A stretch of 64,000 bases of DNA, from NCBI GenBank assembly GCA_016490735.1, contig JAEMWC010000369.1, forward strand, positions 295,001-359,000, read 5' to 3'. Source of the stretch: Pachyseris speciosa. Its lineage: Eukaryota > Cnidaria > Anthozoa > Scleractinia > Pachyseridae. The notes below the pieces were generated by a model, which worked only from the letters and a program-made list of their open reading frames with translations, was not told the origin of the DNA and made no database searches. The position numbers were made by a program, and so were the translations under genes. Of the stretch, positions 10,929 to 23,221 are shown piece after piece. Numbering within the stretch: position 1 is the first letter of the stretch; each line of letters starts with the position of its first letter.

Positions 10929-11412
10929 TTTTTCTTCCACTGAACTCCTAGTTAAGTGGGACGGGTGCTTGGTTTGGGGCTTAGTGTGGTGGGCAGGGCT
11001 CATGGCTGGGTTGCGGTACGGCAGGCTTATGGGGTGTTCTACCGACCTGGGTTTGGGTCGGTGATACCAGCCCCCAGATCCCTGAGCACCCAACCTCCAC
11101 TTGTGACGCAAGCATTAATTCCTTTTTAAATGACGTTTGCTCCCAGCAGTGGACTTTTCAGTTTTGCCTCCTTTTTTACTGTCCTTTTTATGGAACATCA
11201 CTTGAATGAGAACAAGTCAGTGTTAACATGCAATTGCTCGTCAAAGTTGATCTGTCATCACATATACAGTAAAGACTCGCAGATAAGCTGCACCTTTTTC
11301 CCAAAACTTTTCATTCGAAATTGGTGGTGTGGCTTATCTGCAAGACCATTTGGAAAAGGTGCCGTAAATTTCTGTGAATTGACATTTTTATGGAAAAGTA
11401 CATTAATATATA

Positions 11413-12268
11413 CCCGTATTTATTTGACTATAAGCCGAACGATTTTTCCGTTAAATTAAACCACCGAGAGTAAATTTTCCACCAGAGAAGGGGGTTCGGC
11501 TTATAGCCGATAACTTTCGGGGGAAAAATTTTCAAAGACCCAAAGACAACAATGAAAATGAGAGCCAAAAACAAGTTTTCTGTGTTATCATTGACTTTTG
11601 TATATGTGGTGGCTCGTAAAGGAGCCATTTGCTAGTTTCGCTTTAAGGAAGCTTTCATCAGTCGTCGTTGACATCACACTTCACCCGTTTGTTGCTTCAC
11701 ATACCCTACTATAAGCTTGTTATCTCCACGGAAGTCGTCACATTTCCTGTGAATTAATTGGGTCTACTTTGTAATGTTATTTGTGGAAGAAATTCTTCAA
11801 TAAACTTGAGCAAAACCATCCTGTTTCTGCTTTTGGGATCAAGCGCAACCGAGCGTGACTCAAAGCACGTTGCTGGCTTGGTAACCTCTCACACACGTAG
11901 CCCGCCAGGTTTTTCAAGATGGCGGGTCGTTTACAACTTCGATCTTTTGTGTTTTGGAAATGTTTCGAGTGTTTTTGGCATAAAAAGGTTCCAAACATTT
12001 CCCAAAAGTTACAAGGTTCGTTAAAATTCCTTTATGGTGAAGGTATGGCATTGCATTTTTTAGATTTTCAACACAATTCTCGCTGAAGTGTGGCACACGA
12101 TCCATGCGTTTTTTTTTCTCCACGGAACTTCGGTATTCAATTTTCGAGTCTCGGCTTATAGCCAAGAGTTTTCTGGGTTTTTTTGGTGAACATCTGGTCA
12201 CTACTCCACTTGCTAAGTTTAGGGTCTCGGCTTATAGCCGGGATCGGCTTATAGACGAATAAATACGG
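11413..12268. mobile_element. TIR element with CGGCTTATAGCCG subterminal palindromes
   Basis: The termini CCGTATTTATT...CTATAAGCCGA are inverted at the two ends and flanked by TA. The palindrome CGGCTTATAGCCG or close variants recurs inside both ends. The interior has no clear transposase. Non-autonomous Tc1/mariner-like element, by its TA flank. Confidence 0.65.
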
Positions 12269-12271
12269 TAC

Positions 12272-13079
12272 TACATAAAACTAAAACAGAGTATTGGTCA
12301 TTGCTTTTGCAAGTTTGGTGGCTCCTAAAAAGAGCCGTTGGTAATGCAAGTATTAGTTTATTTCAAGCTCACAAGTCATTTCTGTTGCTGTTAAACAGTG
12401 CTAATTTATAAACCTTCGTTAAAGACGCTTTATGGTCGCTTTTCTCGAGCAGAAAAACGTGACAGCATGGAATTCCCATTTCCCTACAAAATTGTTTACA
12501 TCATTGACCACGGTCTGTAACTTCAACGGCAATCGATTCTCCATGAGCGAGAAAATAACACGCTATTGTTGAGTATTCTTGATTGTATTGTGGTAAATGG
12601 CCACCTGATGGCCCACTGTTTGTTCGCCGGTGTCCAGTCTTCCATTGTCCAAACTATTGCGTGGCTACTAAGCTACGAAGATTCAGAACGATAAACACGC
12701 AAAATTCTATGGAAAACTGTCTATTTAATGAAGAAATACCTTTCAACCAGTAAAAGAATTTAACATCAATCATATGGCATAGGTGTGGACATGATGTTTA
12801 TTCCACTAAAGAGCTAAAATTGTGGGTACAACCTCGAAGTATTTTCCATCTCAATGTTGGCGAGTTTACATTTGCAGAAGACAGAAGACTTCTTATTAAA
12901 GACTCAACTTTGAATTTCTTTCTTTTTTTTTTCCCTGAGCTTTACTGACAAACACACAATATAGATTACAATACAGAGATCGAATTACAAATATCAGATA
13001 CTAAGGACTACACTCAAGCTACACTGAACTGGGGTTAAGGTTAATGATTCAAGGTGTTCTATTTACCAAAAAAATATAT
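12272..13079. other. No gene seen (interior of nested repeats)
   Basis: Stop-rich AT-rich intronic sequence in SQOR-A intron 4. It contains no domain-bearing frame and no clear repeat symmetry. Confidence 0.5.
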
Positions 13080-13854
13080 TTGTCGGCTTCACACTAGAGC
13101 TTGTAAGTATAACCTAAGTGCACTTGGAACATACTTTGAGTGTGAAGGGGTGAACTGTACTTACTTGAACTTTACTTAGTGACCATGGAAACGTTCGAAG
13201 TTCAAAGAAGCTGAAGTTTGCCGCCAAGTATGATCTACACCACACTTGAGAACACACTTGACCAATAGGAAATGGAAGCCAACTGAAAGCGATGTGCAGC
13301 AGTGCCACGATTCTGATGAACCGACGGATAAACAACTTGCCTGCTGAGATCGATCGAAAAATTCAAAATGGATGGCTGGAGTTTGGAGAACTATGTGAAA
13401 CATTTATGCTATGTAAGATTATACATAGAAAGGAAAGAATAGTCGATACAAATGATTGAACTAAAACTCTCATTTGAATTTCATTTACAGAGACAGCCTA
13501 TGACACCAAATGGGGTTAATGCAAACCAGCCAATGTTTCAACCTGTTCATTTTTTTGCACCACAACAACTCCGTTAAGTACAATTTGAGTTAAAAATAGC
13601 GAAAAAAATATATAGGAACCACAAAAGGCTCAATTCATCTGTGAAGGCCTCATGATTTTACTGGCGAGGAATCGCATTTGTGATATGCGGGACGGATTTT
13701 ACGGCGAAAGACGATCGACAGCCTGTGCTTCAAGTAATATACTTTGTCATTAGGTGTGAAGCCAAGTTTTTTAAAGTGCGACTTGAGATTTTCAAGTGCA
13801 CTTGAGCCAAGTGCTTACTTGAGACTAACTTAGCTTCTAGTGTGAAGTCAACAA
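13080..13854. mobile_element. MITE with CTTCACACTAGA terminal repeats
   Basis: The left end TTGTCGGCTTCACACTAGA and the complement of the right end TTGTTGACTTCACACTAGA form an imperfect inverted pair. Subterminal AAGTGCACTTG words recur at both ends. There is no transposase frame and the target duplication is unclear. Confidence 0.6.
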
Positions 13855-14009
13855 TTAAGACTTCTAGACTTCACGATCTCTTATTCGTTATAATATTTTA
13901 CCTGTGACTTATTCTTATAAATTAAGCAAGTGTTACTTAAGCAACTTTTCAGGATGGAATCTAGAATAAAACTTCACTTTAAATTCTTCTAACGATATCT
14001 TATTTTGTG

Positions 14010-16510
14010 CTAATTTTGTGTGTGCAAATAATATTTAGCAAATAGGAGAGTACAGTTTAATTCCGGTATTATTGGATCGGTCTTGAAGGGGACTTTGCAG
14101 AAGAGAATTTCAGTTGGAGATAGCGAGAGAGAGGCAACATTTTCTGCATTAAAACATTTAATAACTTCCGAGTAAAATTCTTTAGACCAGTGACAGTTAC
14201 AAAGGGTATGGATAATAAAATCATTCTCCCGGCAGTAGATGCAAAGCGTGTCATTTACAAGACCAAAGGAATGTAATCCTCTTTCTGTAACAACTATTCG
14301 GTGCAGGAGCTTCAATTAAAATTCTCTTAGTTTATTATCGCCTGACATATACTTTACACTGCTGAAAAAAGAATCAATCTCGGTGGCATGTGACTGTAAA
14401 TCTCTCTGCCATTTTTCAATCCCCTTCAATGTGTGTTTGTACTGTGGATTTTTTATCAGAAGCCAGTAATAATCCCTATTTCTCATTTTAAGCAAATTTA
14501 TAGTAATATCAGTAGTTAGTTGGAACTCGCTCGCTGAAAAAAAGGTGGATTTGTCTATTAGTTTTGCTCTTGCCCTATCAATAAGTGACTTTGGGATTGC
14601 CGATACAACCTGCATGTGAGTTAAGAAATTGCAATTTAAATCGTATTTTCGAATGAACTCTGCGTGAGAGAGGAGCTTTCCATCCGCTCTCAGAAGATCT
14701 TGAATAAGAGTAACATTCCTATTAAACCAGCTCCCATAGAAAATTGTTCGAACATTTATGCGAATTTGTTTGTTATTGAATATAATCAATTCCTGGTCAC
14801 TGTCTTGGGAATTGTAAGAGGATTTAAGTTCAGCAAAATAATGTAACAACAACTTGTAAAAGTTTGGGAAATGTGCCTCCTCAAGAAATTTTTGGTCATA
14901 ATTACAGCGCAACAAAAATTGTAACCCACGGTACAAAAAAATGTTCTGGAATTACTTTTCAGGATTCACTCCTTTGGTCCTTTATTAAGAATCTCGAGAT
15001 CCAAGCTAGTTTGAGCGATTTAGACATGGTCTCCACGCTGGGTGCACGTAACCCCCCTTGGTTATAGTCTAGAAACATAACTTTACGCTTGATTTTGTCC
15101 TTCTTTTTTTCCAAATGAATTTAAATATTTCAGAGTCAGTGGCCTTAATATAATCTTTAGGGATGTCAAGAATTGAAATCGGGTGTACGAGCTGCGATAT
15201 AGCTAAGCTTTTTGACATCTTCCGAACAGTGTAAGATTTCGAGACTGCCAGATATTATGAACAGTTTCAATTTTTTGCAATTTTTCCTTAAAATTATGAT
15301 TGTTACTTTTTTGTATGTCATATGAGACGAAGATCCCAAGGCTCTAATTGGACTCTCCGGCCATTTGAATCCGAAAGGTTTTTCTTTAGAATACCTCCAG
15401 GGACCTAGCCACAAAGCTTTAGTTTTTGATGGGTTAAGCCGCAAGCCTGATAGATCACCGAATTCATTCAGTACTTTAATAGCTCTCCTAACAGAGTCCT
15501 TATCCTCACAGAATAGAGTGGTGTCATCAGCGAATTGGCCAATTTTGAATTCTTTACCAAAAAGTGTTATACCTTGTAATTCCTTGTCTTGCCTAAGTTT
15601 ACAAGCCCGAAGCTCGACCGCGAGAATGAATAAGTAAGGGGACAGGGGACAGCCGTGTCGCATCCCTCTTGATAACTGGAAGTAGTTGGTACAAAAACCT
15701 TTGGTTAAAACTGCGGTTGCAGAGTTGGTATAGAAAGTGGAAAGCCAACGTTTGATGTCATCACCAAAGTTGGTATATTTTGGAGCTTTGTTTGTTCTAA
15801 GATGTCGTTAATCAGTCTAACATTTTGGCCAATGTATCTCCCTTTAATGAAACATGTTTGATCTGGATTGATTAAGTGCGTTAGGACTTTTTCTATTCTT
15901 TAGCTATAACTTTGGATGCAATTTTGTAATCTATATTAAGGAGAGTTATTGGTCACCAGTTAAAGAGATCAGTAAGATCTGAATTGTCTTTAGGTGTTAG
16001 AGTGGTTACACCTCGTTTCTGAGAAATCGACATTTCACCTTCTCTAAATGACGTGTTAAAGCACTCAACTAAAGCTTGTCCCAACAAGTCAAAAAAGCAG
16101 TTGTAGAACTCCCATGTGAATCCGTCATCACTTGGTGATTTCTCTTTAGCGAATGTCTGCATAACATTTTTACATTCTTTAACAGAGATTTCTCCTTCCA
16201 ATTTCTCACGTTCATTATCCTGAAGTTTTGGTGTTTCAAGGTTCTCGACAAAAGATTCGAATGAGTTGCTTGTACCTTCCACGTGGTTGGAAGTAAACAG
16301 ATCTCTATAAAAATTTTCAATATACATTAATATGTCCTTTTCTTCATGCAAAATTTCTCCATCCAGCCGTTTCACTTCTCTGACTATTTTACGATTATAA
16401 TTTCGCTTTTCTAAATTGAAGAAGTATTTTGTTGGCTGTTTGCCTTGCTCAATCCACCTGGCTTTAGACCAGATGATTGAATTTCTCTGAATTTCTTTCG
16501 ACTTTAACTA
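14010..16510 (-). mobile_element. Degenerate LINE reverse transcriptase
   Basis: The minus strand encodes broken blocks of a non-LTR retrotransposon ORF2. From about 16510 to 15953 comes the N-terminal RT region, with QPTKYFFNLEKR and then SPSDDGFTWEFY. From 15663 comes RHGCPLSPYLFILAVELR and the catalytic box GQFADDTTLF. From 14936 to 14010 comes the connector, with a terminal C-x2-C...H-C cluster (LCIYCRENDFIIHTLCNCHW). Frameshifts and stops separate the blocks. The layout is closest to the L1/Tx1 group. It lies antisense in SQOR-A intron 4. Confidence 0.85.
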
Positions 16511-16856
16511 CAAAAACATTTTTTCCAAAATTTGAGTGGCTTAAGTCAGGGTGTGGCTTATCTGTGAGTGCGGCTTATCTGTGAGTCTTTATGGTAAGCA
16601 ATTAGTTGTTGGTCTTTGTTTAACAATGCCTCCGCTATCGGTTGCAAGCTTGATGTGGTAAAAGGGCACCCCTCATCCTACTGGAGCCAAAAAAGGTCTC
16701 ATCATATCCACTCTTCTAAACTCAGGTAACTTTTCCTGTGTTACTAAATCTTAGGACTGGTTATTATAATTTTTCAGTGAAACATTCAAGGGTGGAGACA
16801 GAAAGAAGTTCAAATGGCCCACATCTCCTTACATCATAAAGTTGTTCATTCATTCC

Positions 16857-16876
16857 CTCCCCCCCCCCCCCCCCCA
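16857..16876. repeat. Poly-C tract
   Basis: An uninterrupted run of about 20 C residues in SQOR-A intron 4. Confidence 0.9.
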
Positions 16877-18667
16877 TCTTGTATTAAACCCGGATAAAAA
16901 GATCAACAGTACCTAAAATCTGTAGCAATTAATTAAATGCTAAACAGGTTTGCACAGGTTCTTGAGATTAGAAAATATTTACTGGCTTCCATTTCCACAT
17001 TTTGTTTAACTAATACCAGTATTTCACTTTATCTTTAGAAAAATGTTCGTGATAAAGCAAATGTCGTATTTAACACATCACTGGACAAAATATTTGGTGT
17101 CAAGAAGTATGCAGACACCTTGATGAAAGTTGTCAAGAGAAGAGGAATACAACTCAACTTTAAAAGGAACTTGTTTGAAATTAGACCAGACACAAAGGAA
17201 GCCATCTTTGAGGTCCTGGACGATACACAACCTGAGAAACAGTTGGAAACCTACCGGGTAGGTTTTATTGTTTTCTTAGGAGTTTGCTCACAGTTTGATA
17301 ACAAAAACAATAATCAACATAAAATGCACTACAAGTTGGCAGGGCTGCCATGAATTTCTGATGTTGGTGAGGACATGCAAAAAGTAACAGGAATTCCAGC
17401 TATTACGTATAATGCTACTTTTCTACCAAATAATCTGGGGATCTAACTCAGAATTTCTGGGGAGACTTCTCAGTCCCTTTAAGCCCTGAAGGACAGCCCT
17501 GAGTTGGTTATATTTCAGGCTGCTCAATTGCATGGCCCATTGCAGTTAATAGGCTCCCGCAGACAGTTGAAGCTACTGGTATTGGCCATGGCAAAATTTT
17601 GGAAAACATCTCAAGAGGGGTTACCATATGATGGATCATTATTGCATTATTGGGGTGCATAATAGTGTTCAAAATTGTGGCTGCATGGTATACAATTTAG
17701 ACCAGATGGTAACACTTAATTGGCAAGTACCATTAAGTCACATGGTTTCTCCTCTTAATGAAATGATGATGTACAGCTACATTGATAGATTTTTTTCTCA
17801 TGGTTTTGTTGCAGTATGACATGATTCATGTGACTCCTCCCATGGGACCACCAGATTGTCTCTTGGGAAGTCCCATCTCGGACAGTAATGGTTTTGTGGA
17901 TGTTGAAAAGATCACCATGAGACACAAAAAGTACCCCAACATTTTTGCCATTGGTGACTGTGCTAATTCACCCAATGGCAAAACAACAGCTGCTATAGCT
18001 GGTCAGTCTGGTGTAATCAAGGCCAACCTACTTGCCTTGCTTGATGGATGAGCCATGCCAGCCCAGGTAAACTATCGGGTAAATTGGATTGCATATATTT
18101 TGTTTCCTAGGTTGGGATATAAAACAGTGACTCAAGGCTCTTTTTGTTTGTTGTGTCATTTGACTTTGTATAGGAAGTAACCTGTTGGTAGCACTGTGAC
18201 CAGTGAAAGACATTTCATGAAAAATTGCTTGAAATCTAACTGGCATACTATCTGACAACTAAACTATCTGATGTACTGTCTGGTACATTTCAAGACAGCT
18301 TCATTAAAGTGCCCATCACCCTCACCCAGTGACAATGAACTCCAATAATTTATGTCTACCAAAGACATTATGTGAATAATTAAATCTTATTCTGTCCTTT
18401 GGCTTTTTTTTTATCAGAGGACAAAATCCCCCCAAATGGCTCTATTTTCCACCATTTTGAATTCAAAAAGGAGCAGTCAAAAGACTGGGAACTAACTAGC
18501 TTGTGACGTCAACCCAGTATCTCATCCTCTCTCTTTGACCTTATCTCAGAGTCAGGTTGACTTTCAGACATTTTTTTAGCCAGAATCGTGAAGATCTCAG
18601 GATTTTGCACTGAGTCGCTAACAGTTTTAGTTGTTTGTTTTTTAATGGAGATACTGGATTGATTTAA

Positions 18668-19121
18668 AGTGCCAATGAAGTGAAATTTCTTTCTTGCTAA
18701 TTTTAAAGTTTACCCCTAAAAACGCAAGAATCTCAAAATTTGAGGTGCTTGTGATTAAAATTGTTGATTTTACCAGCGTTTGAAGTTGGGCTATTTTGCC
18801 TTTAAAAATAGTCAGGGGTCTGGGTCGTGTTTATTCGCGATGTGACGTCATTTTGGGTACAAAAATGTGTTTGCGCTTATGAATTATAGTGAAATAGTTG
18901 GAATACTTGTCCCCAAAATTACGTCAAAATTACGTCACAGCTATTGTCACGTGTCCTTTTGGCCGCGCGATTCAAATGCCATTTTTGAGGGCAAAATAGC
19001 CCAATTTCAAACGCTTGTATAATCGCCGATTTTAATCAAGAGCACCTCAAATTTTGGAATGTTGAGTTTTATGGATTAAACTTTAAAATTAGCGAGAAAC
19101 AAATTTCGCTTCATAGGCACT
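18668..19121. mobile_element. Fold-back TTAA element
   Basis: The two arms of roughly 200 bp are inverted copies: AGTGCCAATGAAG at the left and CTTCATAGGCACT at the right, with matching inner words such as TTTGAGGTGCTTGTG and CAAAATAGCCCAA. Both ends abut TTAA (18664-18667 and 19122-19125). TTAA targeting is typical of piggyBac-type transposition. It is non-coding and lies in SQOR-A intron 6. Confidence 0.8.
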
Positions 19122-19307
19122 TTAACAACTGTCATTAGTGTGCAGTTTTAACTTCAAAAAAGCTTGATTTTGATTGCGTTTTAAAAATCACAGATGCCTT
19201 CTAATCCCATTATTTTGTTTACAATGTGTACTTTTCAGAAAAAAAGCAAACTGGCTAGGGGTGATAGGCACTTTAAAAGTTAGTTTGATCTGTTTGTTTG
19301 TTTGTAG

Positions 19308-19430
<123 letters not shown>

Positions 19431-19597
19431 TAATCACAGCAAAAAGATGGGCTATGTTTCTCTAATTCGGTCTTTTTGTACTGGTATTTAATATCATTTT
19501 AAGAAAGGAAATAACTGACATGCCAGTCTTTATGTTAGGTGTAAACCTTTTTTTTACGATATGGTGGTAATGTTTGGCTTTTCCAGTTTTTACTTAA

Positions 19598-20823
19598 GGT
19601 GGCCGAACACAGTCTTGGCGCGCGTTCTCCAGTCGTTGGTGCTGATGCGAGGCAGCGCGCGCACAAGGATAAGACAACAACAAACATGGAGCCGAAAGAG
19701 TGATGAGTTTTTTGTTCTAAGGCAGTTTTATGTGAGGCATTTTTCTTCTTAAAATGATAGTGTGTTGTAAACTTAAGTCTTGTTAGAATGGTAAGTCAGA
19801 AAAAGTCAAATTTGGCTGGTTTTTCTGTGTTACCGTGAGAACCGTGAGAACCCAGTTAAAGTGCACCTAACCCCAAAATATTTTTTTCGCTTAAATAAAT
19901 CTTTACACCTGTTCGAAACACACTGCGCCTTTTTGCGCCTTTTTAAACCAAATCTTGTCTTTTTATAGGCTGTAAAAGTTACGAATCATCTGTCCCACGA
20001 CCGAGCTAGTAAGGGGCATGGGTCTATTCCTTACATGACGTCACAAACTGATTTGCATGCATGCTTACAAAGACTTAATGCGATGGAAGTCGGTTTGTGA
20101 CGTCATGTAAGGAATAGACCCATGCCCCTTACTAGCTCGGTCGTGGGACAGATGATGGCTAAATTTCGTAACTTTTGCAGCCTATAAAAAGTCAGTATTT
20201 GGTTTTAAAAGGCTCAAAACGGCGCAATACGTTTCGTACAGGTGCAAAGATTTATTTAAGCGAAAACAATTTTTGGGGTTAGGTGCACTTTAAATGCAGC
20301 GCATGCGTAGTTAGTCAAAAAAATTGAGATTGAACTCTTTCAGGTCAGTCTCCGAAATACGCGTATTTCTCGAAAACTGCCCGTTGAATTTCACGAAATT
20401 TGGCAGGAAAATACTTCAGGAAACAAGAAAGTAGGTTATTGCAACAATTTTGAAATTTAACAGAGGGAATTGTAAATAATGGAGTTATCCTCCTCGGACG
20501 AATAGCTAAAAATCGGTCTGTTAAAATATCATTAGAATGGTGTTTACATGTGAGTATTGTGACAAATTTGTTTCAGGCAAATGACAGAGAAAATATAACG
20601 ACTGAATTTTCCGCAAATATAAAAAAACGATTTTAAATTGATGTTTATATCCAGTCACGTTACCATGGCAACAGCGCACACGTCAGCGTAACTATCAAAA
20701 TTCGAAAGTCTATCCTTTTAACTCATGTCCTGCCAATTTTGGGTACCTAGAGTTCAACGGTTTTAGAATAAAAGGCTAATGCTACACAGGTTTCAAAAAC
20801 TGTGTAAACTTGTTTCGGCCACC
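19598..20823. mobile_element. piggyBac-like TIR element hosting another
   Basis: The ends GGTGGCCGAACA / ...GTTTCGGCCACC are inverted and both are bounded by TTAA (19594-19597, 20824-20827). The interior holds a second TTAA fold-back (19860-20289). There is no transposase. It is a non-autonomous element in SQOR-A intron 7. Confidence 0.75.
19860..20289. mobile_element. Nested fold-back TTAA element
   Basis: The arms of about 200 bp are inverted copies. The ends read AGTGCACCTAACCCC and GGGGTTAGGTGCACT, and near the centre TTGTGACGTCATGTAAGGA matches its complement. TTAA lies on both sides. The terminal AGTGC is shared with the element at 18668-19121. RNA from here would form a long hairpin. 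Confidence 0.85.
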
Positions 20824-20964
20824 TTAAGTTCCTCTACCTCAGCTTAACACTAGCCCAGCCAGCAGCTTAAAAACCTCATTAATCAGCTTTAAAACAGCAG
20901 AGTCCTAAAATATTTCTCATACTCAATGCAGTGCACTCTACTTCAAATCAAAGAATAACGTTAA

Positions 20965-21685
20965 GCCTGGTTCTCATATGCCGCCGACCAACCTGCGACA
21001 TAGACGCCGGTAGTGCCTGGGATACTGTTCAGACATATGAGAACATACGCCGCCGGTAACAAGAACCATCGCAGCTCCTTACCGCCAGCATGCCAAGTTG
21101 ACTTGAGTTCAACTTCGCAGGTACGTCGGCGGTTCTTCCGGAACGCCGGCAATAGAAATATTTTATGAGAACGTAGTCGGCGATCGTCGGCGATGTGCCA
21201 CCGGCAAATATATCCCACAATTCACTACGTCCAAAATATCGGATGGTAGAACCCAGCGCTGAACAAGCCCGGTCTTACCCAAATAACAGTATTAATGGAT
21301 TCTATAAGGAATTATAGGGCCATTTACTACAAATCTTGCTGTCCGTGCTGGGTCCTCTCTTTGAGCATAGGGCAGAGAAACCAAAACTTTCACTTACGGC
21401 TTTCCCGTTTGTCTTGACGCTTTCTTTGTATATATCTCATTACAAGCAACTCAAACTAGCGAAAGCTGCCAGTGTTTTATCCATGCTTATTGAAGGATAG
21501 TTAGCTTGTGAAGAAAGAGCGCGAAACGATACTGATTTGGCGCGCTATTTTACGTTCACCGGGGACACGTCGCAGGTACACCTGGGGCACCACTGCGGTG
21601 CAACTTGGACGAAAAATCAAATCAACCGGCGATTAAACCGCAAGTCATCGCAGGTCGGTCAGTGGCATATGAGAACCAGGCTGTT
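20965..21685. mobile_element. Harbinger-like MITE
   Basis: The termini are AGCCTGGTTCTCATATGCC and its complement GGCATATGAGAACCAGGCT, each next to TTA (left GTTA, right GTTAC). A 3 bp TTA duplication fits the PIF/Harbinger or ISL2EU groups. Two short overlapping frames inside have no domain. Located in SQOR-A intron 7. Confidence 0.75.
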
Positions 21686-21694
21686 ACTCAACTC

Positions 21695-21850
21695 TCCGGA
21701 TACCATCCCCTCCCTCCACCCCCTCTCCTCCCCTCCCCCCTCCACCCCTCCCTCTCCCTCCCACCCCCTCCCTCCACCCCCCTCTCCCTCCCTCCCCCCT
21801 CCACCCCTCCCCTCTCCCTCCCCTCCCCCTCCTTCCACCCCTCCCTCCAC
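21695..21850. repeat. CCCTCC-rich pyrimidine tract
   Basis: About 150 bp of almost pure C/T with repeated CCCTCC and CCACCC blocks. The minus strand is G-rich with many GGGAGG runs and could form quadruplex structures. It lies in SQOR-A intron 7 directly after the Harbinger-like element. Confidence 0.85.
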
Positions 21851-23156
21851 CCATATTCCCAACGGATTCCTTTTAGTGTGTACGTAAGAGTTCTGACTTT
21901 GCTATCTCTGGTTTCATTTCCTTACTTAACTAGGACAGACACACCGTAGGGTACACTGCACATGAACCTATGCTAAAAGAAATCAGAACACATCTACCGA
22001 CGTCCAATTTTCTTTTGTCTAAACTCAAATATACTGTCATGTCACATGATCTGGCCACTTCAAGTGTGTGTCATCACGTGATTTGATTCACTAAACTTCA
22101 AGTTGTCTGATGGCGTGCTTAGAAGGTTGCTTGACCATGTTAGACATTGTATGTTCTGTTGTTATGACGAAGAAATAATAAGAAGAAACGTAAATCAGGT
22201 GAGCAAGTCGTTATTATTATTTTGTTCTTGTTAATTCCTTCAGCTAGTGTGAGCGCCCTTTTAGGGTCGGTATTTCAGCACACTTAAGTATGATACAAAT
22301 TTTTTGAGGGTCAATTAAATGCGTTAAGTTTGTGTCTTGGGGTAAACTGTGTATACAGCTGGCATCGCAATGTTTGTACTTTGATTTGCTTTCAGGAGCG
22401 TTACACGATGTTTTATTTGAAAAAGTATATCCTTCCTGAAGTATACTGGTATGGTTTAGTCAGGTAAGAGATTAGCAACTAGGCTTGCGATTATTCACTA
22501 TGTTAGGCTGTCAGGCGCGATCAATAATTGTGAGTTCCAAGATTATTTTAAAAACTGTAGAATTCTTAACTACAGAAAGGGAGCGCTTTCGGTTTAATTA
22601 ATTTCTTCGGGTTATTCTGCATATATTAAATTCCGTATGATTATGCCATTCCGCCACTGAACTCATTCCGCCTACTGACACATGCAGTTTTGACAAAATG
22701 TTTAGAGAAAATTGCTGGCGAAAGAAATGAAAAAAAAAACAAAAACAAAAAAACAGAAAAAGACGAAGACCGAGAAAGAAATCAAGACTTCTTGAACGTT
22801 GAACAAGGCGATGGTAATACGACTATTAAAGTGGAGAAAACGTCCAAGTAAAGCCGCAATTTTCACTTGATATTTTCATAGTGAGGTATAGTGGCCAATC
22901 AAAATCGAGTTTGTAATTAAGAATGTTAACATTTTCGAGACAAACTTGCGAACACACGATCTTTAAATATCGCAAAAAGGGTGCAGCGAACACAAAAGGA
23001 AAGCACATGTTACAAATAAGAAGTTTCGACCACGTTTAGGTTAGGATACTTCACAAATTAATGTGGTCAAGTAAGCTGAAGCCACTCTAAGGGCACTAAG
23101 GCTGCAAGGTAGCGGGCATTAGCCCTTAAATCTACCAAAGCAAAGATTGAGCCCAA

Positions 23157-23221
23157 GCATTAGCAGCCATGGACAGCTGTTTCGGCCTTGTTAGGCCTCA
23201 TCAGCATGGCATAGCTAATGC
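23157..23221 (-). ncRNA. Type I hammerhead ribozyme
   Basis: The minus strand folds into a complete hammerhead. Stem I is GCCATG/CATGGC, then an internal loop, then GCATTA/TAATGC. The conserved box CTGATGA is followed by stem II GGCCT/AGGCC with a short loop and then GAAAC. Stem III is the palindrome ACAGCTGT with no loop, and the cleavage triplet is GUC, with predicted scission between 23172 and 23171. Every catalytic-core base (CUGAUGA, GAAA, UH) is present. Outside the motif GAGCC/GGCTC extends the pairing. A short palindromic stem III is typical of metazoan hammerheads in Penelope-like elements and retrozymes. It lies antisense in SQOR-A intron 8. No second copy was found within about 1 kb. 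Activity is inferred from structure only. Confidence 0.88.

Larger units (their letters stand above)
11267..16594. mobile_element. Outer TIR pair of a nested Tc1/mariner-pogo-like element
   Basis: The left end (TA)CAGTAAAGACTCGCAGATAA and the complement of the right end, CCATAAAGACTCACAGATAA, agree at 21 of 25 positions and are both flanked by TA. Both ends also carry subterminal GTGTGGCTTATCTG words. The interior now holds another TIR element (11413-12268), a MITE (13080-13854) and a LINE, so the original element was much shorter. TA duplication and TIR style suggest a Tc1/mariner or pogo relative. Confidence 0.55.

Noticed and set aside
11610..11670. CTGATGA...GAAAC order on the minus strand
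   Set aside because: Two extra bases precede a 4 bp stem II, no stem III with a UH triplet follows, and the flanks do not pair to make stem I.
21659..21949. Proline- and serine-rich open frames
   Set aside because: They are readings of the CCCTCC-rich tract in SQOR-A intron 7.
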